A stretch of 64,000 bases of DNA from Thalassospira sp. HJ (GCF_000948415.1 NZ_JYII01000020.1:310001-374000); one strand, 5' to 3'. Shown: positions 16,839-27,356, counted from the first letter of the stretch. Program-made: numbers and translations. Notes: generated by a model not told the origin, from the sequence alone.

Positions 16839-17018
16839 ATGAAGATCACCGAAGAAATCAAAGTCGGCACGCTAAATGTTGCCTGTGACGGCGGAAAAGG
16901 TCACCTTGGGCACCCGACCGTTTACCTCAATCTTGAGGACAAGGGTGAGGTGGTCTGCCCGTATTGCTCGAAAAAATATATCTTCGACAAATCCCAGGCC
17001 GAGCACGCAGCCCACTAA
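16839..17018 (+). CDS. CHCC-type zinc-finger protein
   Basis: A 59-residue protein matching the zf-CHCC family, related to the mitochondrial complex I subunit NDUFS6. Zinc ligands would be Cys (VACDGG), His (GHPTVYL) and the CPYC pair. The start at 16839 gives the family's usual size; GGAA lies a few bases upstream. It sits between the divergent ABC ATPase gene and trpB and ends 160 bases before trpB. Its role in bacteria is not well defined; in mitochondria the homologue helps assemble complex I. Confidence 0.85.
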   Translation: MKITEEIKVGTLNVACDGGKGHLGHPTVYLNLEDKGEVVCPYCSKKYIFDKSQAEHAAH

Positions 17019-17047
17019 TCCAATCTGCACCAATTCGGGTACAGTAT

Positions 17048-17060
17048 GGGGTCAGACCCC
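17048..17060. repeat. Solitary REP-like palindrome GGGGTCAGACCCC
   Basis: A 6-base stem around a single A, very close to the terminal motif AGGGTCAGGACCC of the structured repeat at 14287 and 59652. It stands alone in the gap before trpB. Probably a remnant or solo end of the same class of repeat. Confidence 0.6.
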
Positions 17061-17109
17061 GCCGGTCCTTGCGCACTGGCGTTCTGGCAAACCATATAGT
17101 GTCACCTGA

Positions 17110-17132
17110 TTTGTACCTGCATTTGTACCTGC
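17110..17132. repeat. Two tandem TTTGTACCTGC units before trpB
   Basis: An exact 11-base word occurs at 17110-17120 and again at 17122-17132, one helical turn apart plus one or two bases, and 47 bases before the trpB start. The spacing suits a repeated protein-binding site, but no regulator is known to me for this word. Confidence 0.45.
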
Positions 17133-17178
17133 CTATGCTGTCGTGAGCGCCATCACGGCCAATCCACGGGGAACTTCC

Positions 17179-18396
17179 ATGACGTCTTCTGCACCTAACA
17201 GCTTTCGCGCTCTGCCCGATCCGGACGGACATTTTGGCAATTTCGGCGGACGCTTTGTCGCCGAAACCCTGATGCCGCTGATCCTTGATCTTGAGCAGGC
17301 CTACAAGGACGCCAAGGCAGACCCCGCCTTCAAGAAGGAGATGGATTACTATCTCCGTCACTATGTTGGCCGTGAAAACCCGCTTTATTTTGCCGAACGC
17401 CTGTCCAATCACCTTGGCGGTGCAAAGATCTATTTCAAGCGCGAGGATCTCAACCATACCGGCGCGCACAAGATCAATAACTGCATCGGCCAGATCCTGT
17501 TGGCCAAGCGCATGGGCAAAACCCGTATCATCGCCGAAACCGGCGCCGGTCAGCATGGCGTTGCGACCGCGACCGTGTGTGCACGCTTTGGCCTGCCCTG
17601 CACTGTTTATATGGGCTCCAAGGATATCGAACGTCAGTCGCCCAACGTGTTTCGCATGAAGCTGCTGGGGGCTGAAGTCAAACCGGTGGTGTCGGGTTCG
17701 AACTCGCTGAAAGATGCGATGAACGAAGCCCTGCGTGACTGGGTCACCAACGTTGAAGATACCTTCTACATCATTGGTACGGCTGCTGGCCCGCACCCCT
17801 ATCCGGAACTGGTGCGTGATTTCCAGTCGGTGATTGGCAACGAAGCGCGCGAACAGATCATGGAAGCAGAAGGCCGCCTGCCCGATCAGGTCGTGGCTGC
17901 TGTTGGCGGCGGATCAAACGCGATTGGCCTGTTCCATCCGTTCCTGGATGACAAGGGTGTTGAAGTTGTCGGTGTCGAGGCCGCCGGTCATGGCGTTCAT
18001 ACTGGCAACCATGCTGCCAGCCTGTCGGCCGGTCGCCCGGGCGTTCTGCATGGCAACCGTACTTACCTGCTGATGGATGACGACGGCCAGATCAAGGAAG
18101 CCGATTCGATTTCGGCCGGTCTTGATTATCCGGGCATCGGCCCGGAGCACAGCTGGCTCAAGGATATCGGTCGCGCCCGCTACGAGCCGATCACGGACAA
18201 GGAGGCGCTTGAAGCCTTCAAACTCTGTTCGGAACTCGAAGGCATCATTCCGGCACTGGAATGCAGCCACGCGATCGCGCAGATCATGAAAGAAGCCCCG
18301 AAAATGGGCAAGGACAAGATCATCGTCATGTGCCTGAGTGGCCGGGGTGACAAGGACATCTTTACCGTGGCCGAAGCACTGGGAGTAGAATTGTGA
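17179..18396 (+). CDS. trpB: Tryptophan synthase beta chain
   Basis: A 405-residue PLP enzyme that joins indole and L-serine into tryptophan, working as the beta subunit of the alpha2-beta2 complex in the cytoplasm. Family hallmarks are [13 protein letters not shown] near the start, the PLP lysine in [18 protein letters not shown], the glycine loop VGGGSNAIG that holds the PLP phosphate, and GRGDKD near the end. The ATG at 17179 has GGGGAA upstream and gives the usual length; a GTG at 17143 is in frame. The last bases overlap trpA as GTGA, so both subunits are co-translated. trpF, often placed just upstream in alphaproteobacteria, is absent here. Confidence 0.98.
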   Translation: MTSSAPNSFRALPDPDGHFGNFGGRFVAETLMPLILDLEQAYKDAKADPAFKKEMDYYLRHYVGRENPLYFAERLSNHLGGAKIYFKREDLNHTGAHKINNCIGQILLAKRMGKTRIIAETGAGQHGVATATVCARFGLPCTVYMGSKDIERQSPNVFRMKLLGAEVKPVVSGSNSLKDAMNEALRDWVTNVEDTFYIIGTAAGPHPYPELVRDFQSVIGNEAREQIMEAEGRLPDQVVAAVGGGSNAIGLFHPFLDDKGVEVVGVEAAGHGVHTGNHAASLSAGRPGVLHGNRTYLLMDDDGQIKEADSISAGLDYPGIGPEHSWLKDIGRARYEPITDKEALEAFKLCSELEGIIPALECSHAIAQIMKEAPKMGKDKIIVMCLSGRGDKDIFTVAEALGVEL

Positions 18397-19241
18397 GCGA
18401 CGCTATCATCGGCGGCCAGGACCGCATCGCCAAACGCTTTGCCAAGCTCAAGGAAGAAGGCCGTGCCGGTCTGGTGACCTTTATCACCGCAGGCGACCCG
18501 GACCCGGAAACCTCGTTCGAAATTCTCAAACAGCTCCCTGATGCCGGTGCCGATATCATCGAACTCGGCATGCCGTTCACCGATCCGATGGCCGATGGCC
18601 CCGCCATTCAGGAAGCATCGATCCGTGCGCTTGATGCCGGCATGCATATGCGCAAGACGCTGTCGATTGTGCGTGGCTTCCGCGATGAAGACCACGAAAC
18701 GCCGATCATTCTGATGGGCTATTACAACCCGATCTATATCTATGGCGTTGCCGAATTCCTTGAAGATGCGCGCAATGCAGGCGTTGATGGCCTGATCGTT
18801 GTTGACCTGCCGCCTGAAGAAGATCCGGAACTGTGCATTCCGACCGTGGAAAAAGGCCTTTCGTTCATTCGCCTGACGACGCCGACCTCGGATGACAAGC
18901 GTCTTCCGAAACTTGTTCAGAATACCTCAGGCTTTGTTTACTATGTCTCGGTTGCCGGTGTGACCGGTGCCGGTTCGGCCAGCAACGAGCAGATTACTGA
19001 GGCGATGGGGCGTCTGCGCCGCCATACCGATCTTCCAATCGCGGTTGGCTTTGGCATCAAGACCGCTGAACAGGCTGCAGACGTTGCCAAGCAGGCAGAT
19101 GCGGCAGTGGTCGGGTCGGCAATCGTATCAAAAATTGCCGAAAGTCTTGACGAAAACGGCAAGGCCACCGATAAGACCGCCTCTATGGTTACCGGCCTTG
19201 TGAGTGAACTTGCAAACGGGGTCCGAAACGCGCGCAAATAG
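18393..19241 (+). CDS. trpA: Tryptophan synthase alpha chain
   Basis: A 282-residue TIM-barrel subunit that cleaves indole-3-glycerol phosphate to indole and glyceraldehyde 3-phosphate and channels indole to TrpB. The catalytic Glu lies in [16 protein letters not shown] (the usual ELG-PFSDP motif) and the catalytic Asp in [14 protein letters not shown]. The phosphate site is the later GFGIKT and VVGSAIV. It starts with GTG inside the end of trpB (4-base overlap). accD follows after 55 bases, the common alphaproteobacterial order. Confidence 0.98.
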   Translation: MSDAIIGGQDRIAKRFAKLKEEGRAGLVTFITAGDPDPETSFEILKQLPDAGADIIELGMPFTDPMADGPAIQEASIRALDAGMHMRKTLSIVRGFRDEDHETPIILMGYYNPIYIYGVAEFLEDARNAGVDGLIVVDLPPEEDPELCIPTVEKGLSFIRLTTPTSDDKRLPKLVQNTSGFVYYVSVAGVTGAGSASNEQITEAMGRLRRHTDLPIAVGFGIKTAEQAADVAKQADAAVVGSAIVSKIAESLDENGKATDKTASMVTGLVSELANGVRNARK

Positions 19242-19296
19242 CTGGCGCTGCGTTTGAAAGAACCGATATAGACAGAACCAAGGATCAGTATCCGAT

Positions 19297-20223
19297 ATGT
19301 CGTGGCTGACTGAATTCGTCCGTCCAAAGATTCAGAAACTTGTTCGCCGCACCGATGTGCCCGAAAATCTCTGGCACAAATGCAAATCCTGCGAACAGAT
19401 GATCTTCCATCGCGATCTGGCAAAGAACAATCATGTTTGCCAGCATTGCGGTCATCACATGCGGATTTCCGCCAAGGACCGTCTCGAAACCCTGTTTGAT
19501 GGTGGCAAGTACCAGACCATCGAACTGCCGAATGTTCCGGTCGATCCGCTGAAATTCCGCGATCAGAAAAAATATACCGACCGCCTCAAGGCGGCCCAGG
19601 CCAAGGCAACCTTCAAGGATGCGCTGGCTGTGGCCCATGGCGAGGTTGGTGGCCATGCCACCGTTATTGCCGTATTCGATTTCTCCTTCATGGGTGGATC
19701 GATGGGCATCGCGGTTGGCGAAGGCATTGTTGCCGCAGCTGAGCTCGCCTGCGTGCAGGACGCAGCCCTGATCGTCGTTCCGGCATCGGGTGGCGCACGT
19801 ATGCAGGAAGGCATTCTCAGCCTGATGCAGATGGCCCGCACCACGGCCGCGATCGAAAAGGTCAAGGAAAAGGGCCTGCCCTATTTCGTGCTTCTGACCG
19901 ATCCGACCACTGGCGGTGTTTCGGCATCCTTTGCCATGCTGGGCGACATCCAGATCGCAGAGCCGGGCGCACAGATCGGCTTTGCCGGGCGTCGCGTGAT
20001 CGAAAGCACCATCCGCGAAAAACTGCCTGATGACTTCCAGACCGCTGAATACCTTCTGGAACATGGCATGGTGGATATGGTCGTGCCGCGTTCGGAACTG
20101 AACGCGACCTTTGGCCGCCTGATCGACATGATCCGTCGCACCAAACCGGGTGCCGCCGTGGTTCCGATCAAGGACGCCAAAGCCAAGTCGTCCAAGGCCA
20201 AAACCCCGAGTGCGGATAAGTAA
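19297..20223 (+). CDS. accD: Acetyl-CoA carboxylase carboxyltransferase beta subunit
   Basis: A 308-residue subunit of acetyl-CoA carboxylase, which with AccA moves the carboxyl group from biotin to acetyl-CoA to make malonyl-CoA for fatty acid synthesis. An N-terminal zinc ribbon is visible (CKSC and CQHC around residues 27-49) followed by the crotonase-like carboxyltransferase fold (SFMGGSMGIAVGE, PASGGARMQEG, TTGGVSASFA, GRRVIEST). The Lys/Ala-rich tail is dispensable-looking. AAGGA lies upstream. folC follows almost at once, so it is part of the trpB-trpA-accD-folC run. Confidence 0.98.
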   Translation: MSWLTEFVRPKIQKLVRRTDVPENLWHKCKSCEQMIFHRDLAKNNHVCQHCGHHMRISAKDRLETLFDGGKYQTIELPNVPVDPLKFRDQKKYTDRLKAAQAKATFKDALAVAHGEVGGHATVIAVFDFSFMGGSMGIAVGEGIVAAAELACVQDAALIVVPASGGARMQEGILSLMQMARTTAAIEKVKEKGLPYFVLLTDPTTGGVSASFAMLGDIQIAEPGAQIGFAGRRVIESTIREKLPDDFQTAEYLLEHGMVDMVVPRSELNATFGRLIDMIRRTKPGAAVVPIKDAKAKSSKAKTPSADK

Positions 20224-20224
20224 C

Positions 20225-21514
20225 TTGGCCAAAAGCGACGCAATCCTTGCTCGCCTTGGCAAGCTGCACCCGAAAGTCATCGATCTTTCGCTAGGGCGGA
20301 TTACCCGGCTTCTTGAGAAGCTTGGCAATCCGCACCTTTCGCTTCCGCCCGTCATTCATATCGCCGGCACCAACGGCAAGGGATCGACCCTTGCCTATCT
20401 GCGTGCGATCTATGAGGCGGCCGGCCTTCGGGTGCATTGCTCTACCTCGCCGCATCTGGTGCGTTTCCATGAACGTATCACCCTTGCCGGTCAGATGATT
20501 TCCGAAGACGCGCTTTGTGACCTTCTTGAAGAAGTCGAGACGGTCAATGGCGGGGAATCCATTACCTTTTTCGAGATCACCCAGGCTGCTGCGTTCCTTG
20601 CGTTCTCACGCACAACGGCCGATGTGCTGTTGCTTGAAACCGGGCTTGGCGGGCGTGTTGATGCGTCCAACGTCATTGATGCCCCGGCGGCAACCGTGAT
20701 CACGCCAATCTCGCTCGATCATCAGGGCTTTTTGGGCGATACAATCGCCAAGATCGCGTTTGAGAAGGCCGGGATCATGAAAGCCGGGGTTCCGTGCATC
20801 ACTGCCCCGCAAAGCCTTGAGGCGTTCAACACGCTGGCCTGTCACGCCAATCGCATTTCCGCCCCGATCTTCAATGATTTCGAGGTTACCGAGGAACGTG
20901 AAGACGGCTTTGCCATTCGCATAGGCACCGATCAGATCGATCTGCCGCATCCGGCCCTGCCCGGACGCCATCAATATACCAACGCCGCCACCGCGATTGC
21001 CACGGTGCGCAAGGCGCACATTCCCGGCTGTAACGGCATGGACACCATGATCCTTGCCCGTGGCCTTGAAACCGCAAGCTGGCCTGCACGATTGCAGAAA
21101 CTGACTGTCGGGCCGCTTTGCGCTGCCCTGCCGGATGGTTGCGATCTGATTTTGGATGGTGGTCACAACATCGCCGCCGCCGAAGCCATTGCCGACTGGC
21201 TATCGCGCCAGCCGGCCGGTGACACGGTTGTCATCATGGGCATGCTTGATAACCGCGATGCCGAGGCCTTCCTCAAGCCACTGGCACCCCACATCAAGGC
21301 CTTTGCTGGCGTTCCAATTCCCGGCGAACATCAGGCTCACCTGCCAGAGACCCTGCGCGATGCGGCGATTGCATCCGGGATTACCCCGGCTTTTTCCTGT
21401 GACGGGTTCGAAGCGGCGATTACCCCGATTCTGGATGCCTGCCCGCGACCCAAACGCGTGCTGATTCTCGGCTCGCTTTATCTTGCGGGTCTGGTTCTGG
21501 ACAATCATTCCTGA
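20225..21514 (+). CDS. folC: Bifunctional folylpolyglutamate/dihydrofolate synthase
   Basis: A 429-residue Mur-ligase family enzyme that attaches glutamate to dihydropteroate and to reduced folates with ATP. The P-loop is IAGTNGKGST (about residue 47), followed by TSPHLVRFHERI, and ETGLGGRVDASN and SLDHQGFLG in the ATPase domain. The C-terminal Rossmann-like domain has LDGGHNIAAA. I place the start at TTG 20225, one base after the accD stop, because the family's first helix (AKSDAILARLGKLHPK) begins there; an open frame continues upstream inside accD. Translational coupling to accD is likely. Confidence 0.95.
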   Translation: MAKSDAILARLGKLHPKVIDLSLGRITRLLEKLGNPHLSLPPVIHIAGTNGKGSTLAYLRAIYEAAGLRVHCSTSPHLVRFHERITLAGQMISEDALCDLLEEVETVNGGESITFFEITQAAAFLAFSRTTADVLLLETGLGGRVDASNVIDAPAATVITPISLDHQGFLGDTIAKIAFEKAGIMKAGVPCITAPQSLEAFNTLACHANRISAPIFNDFEVTEEREDGFAIRIGTDQIDLPHPALPGRHQYTNAATAIATVRKAHIPGCNGMDTMILARGLETASWPARLQKLTVGPLCAALPDGCDLILDGGHNIAAAEAIADWLSRQPAGDTVVIMGMLDNRDAEAFLKPLAPHIKAFAGVPIPGEHQAHLPETLRDAAIASGITPAFSCDGFEAAITPILDACPRPKRVLILGSLYLAGLVLDNHS

Positions 21515-21645
21515 ATTATCCTACAGTTTGGATTGATACTATCCTTTAACTGTAACAACCCTCCCCATTCGGGGAGTGTAATCACTCAACTAAAACAATA
21601 TATCAGTCGGTACAAATTCAAACCGACGCACAGGGAACGCCAAGA

Positions 21646-23298
21646 ATGTCTACTCTTGCCAAATCAAGCGGGCGCACTGACGTGCCATCCGGCTCGGTCG
21701 CAGTTATTTCTGCGTCATTGCCTCTGACCTTCAAATCCAACGTTGAAAAGGCGCTTGCTGCAATTGTCAGCGACTTTTCCGGACGGTTTGGTATCAACGA
21801 AGACAGTCAGGAACTGCTTCCCTACTGGATGTCAGTTCTTGGCTATGACAGCGATTTTGCTCAAAGCCCGGCGGTCGATCGCCTTGCTGCGACTTTCTTC
21901 AAGTCAGAGGTGGACGGCAGTGATATCGCCAATGTCTATGCCGCAGCACTTGAAAAAGTCACGGCGATCCTTCTTGCCGGATCACGCTGGAAGCCTGGTC
22001 AGGCAGCAGCCATGATCAATGCATCGCAAACGGCATTTCTGCAGTCACAGGAAGTTCTCACGCATGCCCTGTGTCAGCAGCGCTTCGCCGAAATTCAAAA
22101 CAGCGCCAGCAACAAGTTTGCTGACGAGATGCTTGATCAGAACGTCGATCTATCCATGTCGATCAACGAAGTGGCTGTGATTAACTCGACGCTGATGAAG
22201 GAAATGGCCGACATTGATGGTCAGGCCCAGTCCATCGCAGCCGCTGTTGAAGAAATGGCGACCGGCATTACAACCATCAGCGAGAATTCCCGCGAGATCG
22301 CCGAAAAATCGCAAAGCGCGCGCAACACAGCGCAAGGCGGGGCAGACACCATCTCCAACACGGCGGAAAACATGCGCCGAGTGGCCCATGCGGTTAATGA
22401 CGCGACCAAACGCGTCGAATCGCTTGCCGAGACGTCTGAAAAGATCGGCGCGATGGTCGAAACCATTGAAAACATTGCATCGCAAACCAACCTGCTTGCG
22501 CTTAACGCCACGATCGAGGCCGCACGTGCCGGTGAAGCTGGCAAGGGGTTTGCCGTGGTTGCCGGTGAGGTGAAAAACCTTTCAAGCCAGACGGCCAAAG
22601 CCACGGTCGATATCCGCGACAATATCGTCATGCTGCGCGAAGAAATCGGCGGCATTGTCGAAGCAATGCGCACTGGCGCCGAGGCGGTTGAGGCTGGCGA
22701 TGCCTCGATGAACGAAGCCGTCGGCTCGATGAACGACATTGGCGACATGGTTTCAGACGTCACGGACCGTATGGGCGACATCGCCGCCATTCTCGAACAG
22801 CAGGAACAGGTCGCAGCAGAAGTTTCAGACCGTGTGGCAAATATCGCCGCCGATACGGCCGATAACGTCAAACGTATCGAAACCAGCATCAGTGCGACGG
22901 ACTCTGTCGTCACCAAGGTTGGTCAGCAAATTGGTGCCTTGGCCGAATTCGACATTCCCAAGAAGGCCATTCGCATTGCCAAGTCCGACCACGTTATCTG
23001 GAAGAAACGTCTGGCAGACATGCTTGCCGGTCGTCAGGCCCTTTATGCCGATGAATTGGCAAGCCATATGAGCTGCCGGTTGGGCAAATGGTACTACAGC
23101 CCCGAGGGCAAGGCGCTTGCCGGTTCTGCGGCATATAAGGAAATCGAAGGTCCGCACAAGATCGTGCATGAATGCGGGATCGAGGCCGTCAAACGCTATA
23201 ACGACGGGGATGTCGAAGGTGCACTGGAACTTTATGGCAAGGTTGAAAGCGCCTCGCGTGAAGTCGTTCGACTGCTCGATGCCTTGGTGAAAAACTGA
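21646..23298 (+). CDS. Soluble methyl-accepting chemotaxis protein with CZB domain
   Basis: A 550-residue chemoreceptor without any membrane helix, so cytoplasmic. Residues about 20-170 form a helical N-terminal domain I cannot name with confidence. The signalling hairpin (about 190-420) carries the conserved tip [20 protein letters not shown] and [14 protein letters not shown]. The C-terminus (about 440-545) is a chemoreceptor zinc-binding (CZB) domain: [17 protein letters not shown] and [10 protein letters not shown] supply the H/C/H/H zinc ligands. CZB domains are tied to zinc and oxidant sensing in chemotaxis or c-di-GMP control. Monocistronic; no che genes are nearby. Confidence 0.92.
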   Translation: MSTLAKSSGRTDVPSGSVAVISASLPLTFKSNVEKALAAIVSDFSGRFGINEDSQELLPYWMSVLGYDSDFAQSPAVDRLAATFFKSEVDGSDIANVYAAALEKVTAILLAGSRWKPGQAAAMINASQTAFLQSQEVLTHALCQQRFAEIQNSASNKFADEMLDQNVDLSMSINEVAVINSTLMKEMADIDGQAQSIAAAVEEMATGITTISENSREIAEKSQSARNTAQGGADTISNTAENMRRVAHAVNDATKRVESLAETSEKIGAMVETIENIASQTNLLALNATIEAARAGEAGKGFAVVAGEVKNLSSQTAKATVDIRDNIVMLREEIGGIVEAMRTGAEAVEAGDASMNEAVGSMNDIGDMVSDVTDRMGDIAAILEQQEQVAAEVSDRVANIAADTADNVKRIETSISATDSVVTKVGQQIGALAEFDIPKKAIRIAKSDHVIWKKRLADMLAGRQALYADELASHMSCRLGKWYYSPEGKALAGSAAYKEIEGPHKIVHECGIEAVKRYNDGDVEGALELYGKVESASREVVRLLDALVKN

Positions 23299-23351
23299 TT
23301 GAAGAAAATATCATAAAACACTGATATATATTCGCTTTCAGAATCCGGATC

Positions 23352-23401
23352 ATCATCTGCGATAAGGGCGGATCACAATTCCCGGCTCTTTCGCAGATGA
23401 T
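23352..23401. other. 11-base inverted repeat between chemoreceptor and membrane protein genes
   Basis: ATCATCTGCGA and TCGCAGATGAT are perfect reverse complements separated by 28 bases. The two flanking genes converge here, so it could help end transcription, but there is no clear T run next to either arm. An operator is the alternative. Confidence 0.5.
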
Positions 23402-23472
23402 TATCCAACAATCCTAATATTTGGCGTTATGGATCTATCGTAAGATGTTGAAATCATGGCTCAACAGCGCGA

Positions 23473-24234
23473 TTAGACGTCAGGCAATTCGATCTTGCGG
23501 CGTGCGGCACCATTTGTCGGGCCGTCAGCGCCATCGGTGCTGCGCAGGCGTAGATTTCCTGCCTTGTGCACGCGGCGGCGATCGCCCTGAACCGGGGGTG
23601 GCAGGCTTCTTCCGCCCTTACCCGCCGCATCGTTTTTGGTCAGGCCAGGATCGCCGTTTCTCGCGGCTTCGCGCTTGACCTTGCGCCCGGTAATCCAAGT
23701 ATAGCCCAGCACATAAAGCAGAAATCCACCGACACCAACGGTCAGGGTCAGGAACTGCAGAACCGGCAGGAAACTGCCAAATATCTGTCCACCGCCATAG
23801 ATCATGAAGATGCAAAGGGCGGCCACCGGGGCGAGCGCCAAAAAGAAGATGCCCCGCACCCTGTGGCGGATCGGGCCATAATGCATCAGCATCGCATAGA
23901 ACAGATACATCAGCGCGACAAACACCACGAGTTTGATCAGCAAAATGAAGTGATCAAAGTTGGCAAGGCGTTGATTGCGTTCGTAAATACCGAAAACCAC
24001 AAACAGGCCATGGACGATCAGGCCAAAACTGCCGAAGGTCAGAATAAAGCGCAGCCATACATTGACGCTAAAAAAGCTGCGCCATCCTGAACCGTTCGCC
24101 TTGCGACGGTCTTTCTGCTTTTTGCGTTTCCGACTGGCGAGCTTCATGTCATCTGAAAGCTCACGCGCCGGACCTGCAGTTTCCACGCCGATGCCTTTTG
24201 GCAAAAATTCCGGCTTGCTTGTTTTCCGGGCCAC
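23473..24234 (-). CDS. Four-helix membrane protein of unknown function
   Basis: A 253-residue protein I do not recognise. It begins with a Lys/Arg-rich cytoplasmic segment of about 50 residues. Four predicted membrane helices follow (about 58-80, 92-115, 127-147 and 152-178), then a basic, Gly/Pro-rich tail of about 75 residues. The start is GTG at 24234 with GGAG about 9 bases upstream. It converges with the chemoreceptor gene. The basic tails on both sides of the helix bundle suggest both ends face the cytoplasm. Confidence 0.75.
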   Translation of the reverse strand: MARKTSKPEFLPKGIGVETAGPARELSDDMKLASRKRKKQKDRRKANGSGWRSFFSVNVWLRFILTFGSFGLIVHGLFVVFGIYERNQRLANFDHFILLIKLVVFVALMYLFYAMLMHYGPIRHRVRGIFFLALAPVAALCIFMIYGGGQIFGSFLPVLQFLTLTVGVGGFLLYVLGYTWITGRKVKREAARNGDPGLTKNDAAGKGGRSLPPPVQGDRRRVHKAGNLRLRSTDGADGPTNGAARRKIELPDV

Positions 24235-24536
24235 GAACCCGATCTCCCATGTCCCTTGGGATGAAGTTACCCGCTACCATAGCAACCCCGGAGCAGGCTG
24301 ATAAGCACAAAGAAGAATGATGCTAAAAAACCCGGGAAATGAGGGCCTTACCCTTCATGTTTCGAAATCGAAATGATATAGGAAACGGGTACTGATTTAC
24401 CCGGCAATCGCATAGACATTTCTGTCAGGAGGCTTGGCTGTTTTTGCCCGAAATCCTCAGGCGGCACTCGACTTCATGGCCCGGATCGGGCATTCTTCGG
24501 GCCAATCATTTCAAAGCATAAAAGAGCACGAAACGC
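24235..24536. other. Intergenic gap before polA
   Basis: About 300 bases between divergent genes (membrane protein and polA). It must carry promoters for both, but I cannot assign them. It holds two short inverted repeats, GGGTA/TTACCC-type near 24385 and GGCCCG/CGGGCC at 24478-24503, without clear function. No gene is seen. Confidence 0.5.
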
Positions 24537-27356
24537 ATGACAGATTCCGCCCCGTCCAGCACCGGTTCGTCCGCTGACAAATCCCCGCGTCGCGTCGTTC
24601 TGGTTGACGGTTCCGGCTTTATTTTCCGCGCTTTCCACGCCCTGCCGCCGATGACGAGCCCCGATGGCACGCCGGTGAATGCGGTTTATGGCTTCTGCAC
24701 CATGTTGATGAAGCTGCGCGAAGATACCAAACCCGACCATATGGCGGTGATCTTTGACACCAAGGGCAAGTCGTTCCGAAACGATTTTTACCCGGAATAC
24801 AAGGCACACCGGCCGCCGCCCCCCGAAGAACTGGTGCCGCAGTTCGGTCTGATCCGGGATGCGACGCGGGCATTTAACCTGCCCTCGATCGAACTTGAAG
24901 GCTATGAGGCCGACGATCTGATCGCGACCTATGCCCGCCAGGCCGAAGCCGAAGGTTCTGACGTGATTATCGTGTCTTCGGACAAGGACCTCATGCAGCT
25001 TGTCACCGATCGGGTGCAAATGTTTGATGCGATGAAAAATCGCACCATCGGCGCTGCCGAAGTGCTTGAGAAATTCGGGGTTAGCCCGGACAAGGTCATT
25101 GATATTCAGGCGCTTGCGGGCGATTCTGTCGATAACGTACCGGGTGTGCCCGGCATTGGCGTTAAAACCGCCGCCCAACTAATTGATGAATATGGTGATC
25201 TTGATTCTCTACTGGAGCGCGCTGGTGAAATCAAACAGCCCAAGCGCCGCGAGAAACTGATCGAGAATGCCGAACTTGCCCGCGTCTCGCGCGATCTGGT
25301 GACGCTCAAGACCGATGTACCGGTGGTCGAACCGCTTGGTGACTTCGAATTGCACGAACCTGATCCCGAAGTTCTTTTAAGCTTCATCGCAAGTCACGGC
25401 TTTAAATCATTGCTTTCTAAAGTAAAGTCGAAATTCGGCGGCGATGTTGAATTTGAAAGCCCGACGGCAGCCGGCATTGGCATCAATGATATCAAGGTCG
25501 AAAAGGCCGAATATGAACTGGTGCAGGATGAAGAGCGTCTAAAGCACTGGATTTCCGAAGCTGAATATCTTGGCACCGTCGCGGTCGATACCGAAACCAC
25601 ATCGCTTGATGCCCACACGGCCAAACTGGTCGGTGTTTCGCTGTCGACCGAGCCCGGCAATGGCTGCTACATCCCGCTGGGTCATGTCAGTGGCGAGGCA
25701 CAGGGCGGCTTTGACTTTGGCGATAATCCCGCAGAAAGCAAGGACGCGCCCAAGCAGATCAAGCTTGAACGCGCGATTGAGCTCCTCAAACCGCTGCTTG
25801 AAGATCCGGGCGTGCTCAAGGTCGGTCAGAACCTGAAATACGATATGATCGTTCTGGCCCGTCACGGTATTAAGGTTGCGCCGATGGACGACACCATGGT
25901 GCTGTCCTATGTGCTTGATGGCACCAGCCACGGGCACGGCATGGATGAACTGGCCGAGCTGCACCTTGATTACAAGCCGATTTCCTTCAAGGACGTCTGC
26001 GGCAGTGGCAAGACCCAGATCACCTTTGATCAGGTCCCGCTCGACAAGGCGCTGGATTACGCAGCCGAGGATGCCGATATCACGCTGCGCCTGCATCGGT
26101 TGCTCAAGCCCCGCATCGCCCAGGAACATATGGCCAGCGTCTATGAGACGCTTGATCGCCCGCTGGTTCCGGTTTTGGCCGAAATGGAAGGCCTTGGCGT
26201 CAAGGTCGATGCCGAGATCCTTAAAACCCTGTCTGATGATTTCGCCAAACGCATGGCCGCCCTTGAAGAAACCATTCACGAAATGGCGGGCGAGCCGTTC
26301 AATCTTGGCAGTCCCAAGCAGCTGGGCGAAATCCTGTTTGATAAAATGAGCCTGCCCGGCGGCAAAAAAACCAAAACCGGCGCCTGGCAGACCGGCGCGG
26401 ATGTGCTTGAAGCGCTGGCGGCCAAAGGTCATGACCTTTCCGCAAAGCTTCTGGAATGGCGCCAGCTTTCCAAGCTGAAAAGCACCTACACCGATGCGCT
26501 GGCCCATCACATCAACCCCAATACCGGGCGTGTGCACACCAGTTATGGTCAGACCAACGTCAATACCGGGCGGTTGTCATCCAATGACCCGAACCTGCAA
26601 AACATCCCGATCCGAAGCGAGGAAGGCCGCAAGATCCGTACCGCCTTTGTCGCCGAACCGGGTTACAAGCTGATTTCTGCCGACTATTCGCAGATCGAAC
26701 TGCGCCTTCTGGCCCACGTCGCCGAAATCGAAGCCCTTCGCGATGCCTTTAAAAACGGCGAGGATATCCACGCCGCGACCGCATCAAAGGTCTTTGGCGT
26801 CCCGATCGAGGGCATGGACCCGATGGTCCGCCGCAAAGCCAAGGCGATCAATTTCGGCATCATTTACGGCATCTCGGCCTTTGGTCTGGCCAACCAGCTT
26901 GGCATTGCCCAGAAGGAAGCCAAGGAATTCATCGAAGCCTATTTCGAGATTTATCCCGGCATCCGCGACTACATGGACGAGGCCAAGGAATTCGCCAAAA
27001 AGCACGGCTTTGTCCGTACCCTGTTTGGTCGCCATATCCATATCAGCGGCATCAATGACAAGAACGGCATGCGCCGAAGCTTTGGCGAGCGTGCTGCCAT
27101 CAACGCCCCCATTCAGGGCGGTGCAGCCGACATCATCAAACGCGCGATGATCGCCGTTCCCGGTGCCTTGCTGGATGCCGGGCTTAAAACCCGCATGCTG
27201 CTTCAGGTCCACGATGAATTGATCTTTGAAGCCCCGGAAGACGAAACCGAAAAGGCGATCAAGACCATCCGCGAGGTCATGGAAAACGCGGCCCACCTGT
27301 CGGTACCGCTGATTGCCGATGCCGGCATTGGTGATAGCTGGGCGGATGCGCACTAG
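24537..27356 (+). CDS. polA: DNA polymerase I
   Basis: A 939-residue polymerase for Okazaki fragment processing and repair. The 5'-3' nuclease domain (about 17-310) shows FDTKGKSFRND, YEADDLIAT, SSDKDLMQLV and GVPGIGVKTA. The 3'-5' exonuclease domain (about 325-530) is intact: DTETTSLD, NLKYDMIVL and DYAAEDADITLRL keep the DEDDy residues, so proofreading is expected. The polymerase domain follows with SADYSQIELRLLAH (motif A), RRKAKAINFGIIYG (motif B) and QVHDELIFE (motif C). Length is normal. A strong terminator follows and separates it from the convergent dapB. Confidence 0.98.
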   Translation: MTDSAPSSTGSSADKSPRRVVLVDGSGFIFRAFHALPPMTSPDGTPVNAVYGFCTMLMKLREDTKPDHMAVIFDTKGKSFRNDFYPEYKAHRPPPPEELVPQFGLIRDATRAFNLPSIELEGYEADDLIATYARQAEAEGSDVIIVSSDKDLMQLVTDRVQMFDAMKNRTIGAAEVLEKFGVSPDKVIDIQALAGDSVDNVPGVPGIGVKTAAQLIDEYGDLDSLLERAGEIKQPKRREKLIENAELARVSRDLVTLKTDVPVVEPLGDFELHEPDPEVLLSFIASHGFKSLLSKVKSKFGGDVEFESPTAAGIGINDIKVEKAEYELVQDEERLKHWISEAEYLGTVAVDTETTSLDAHTAKLVGVSLSTEPGNGCYIPLGHVSGEAQGGFDFGDNPAESKDAPKQIKLERAIELLKPLLEDPGVLKVGQNLKYDMIVLARHGIKVAPMDDTMVLSYVLDGTSHGHGMDELAELHLDYKPISFKDVCGSGKTQITFDQVPLDKALDYAAEDADITLRLHRLLKPRIAQEHMASVYETLDRPLVPVLAEMEGLGVKVDAEILKTLSDDFAKRMAALEETIHEMAGEPFNLGSPKQLGEILFDKMSLPGGKKTKTGAWQTGADVLEALAAKGHDLSAKLLEWRQLSKLKSTYTDALAHHINPNTGRVHTSYGQTNVNTGRLSSNDPNLQNIPIRSEEGRKIRTAFVAEPGYKLISADYSQIELRLLAHVAEIEALRDAFKNGEDIHAATASKVFGVPIEGMDPMVRRKAKAINFGIIYGISAFGLANQLGIAQKEAKEFIEAYFEIYPGIRDYMDEAKEFAKKHGFVRTLFGRHIHISGINDKNGMRRSFGERAAINAPIQGGAADIIKRAMIAVPGALLDAGLKTRMLLQVHDELIFEAPEDETEKAIKTIREVMENAAHLSVPLIADAGIGDSWADAH

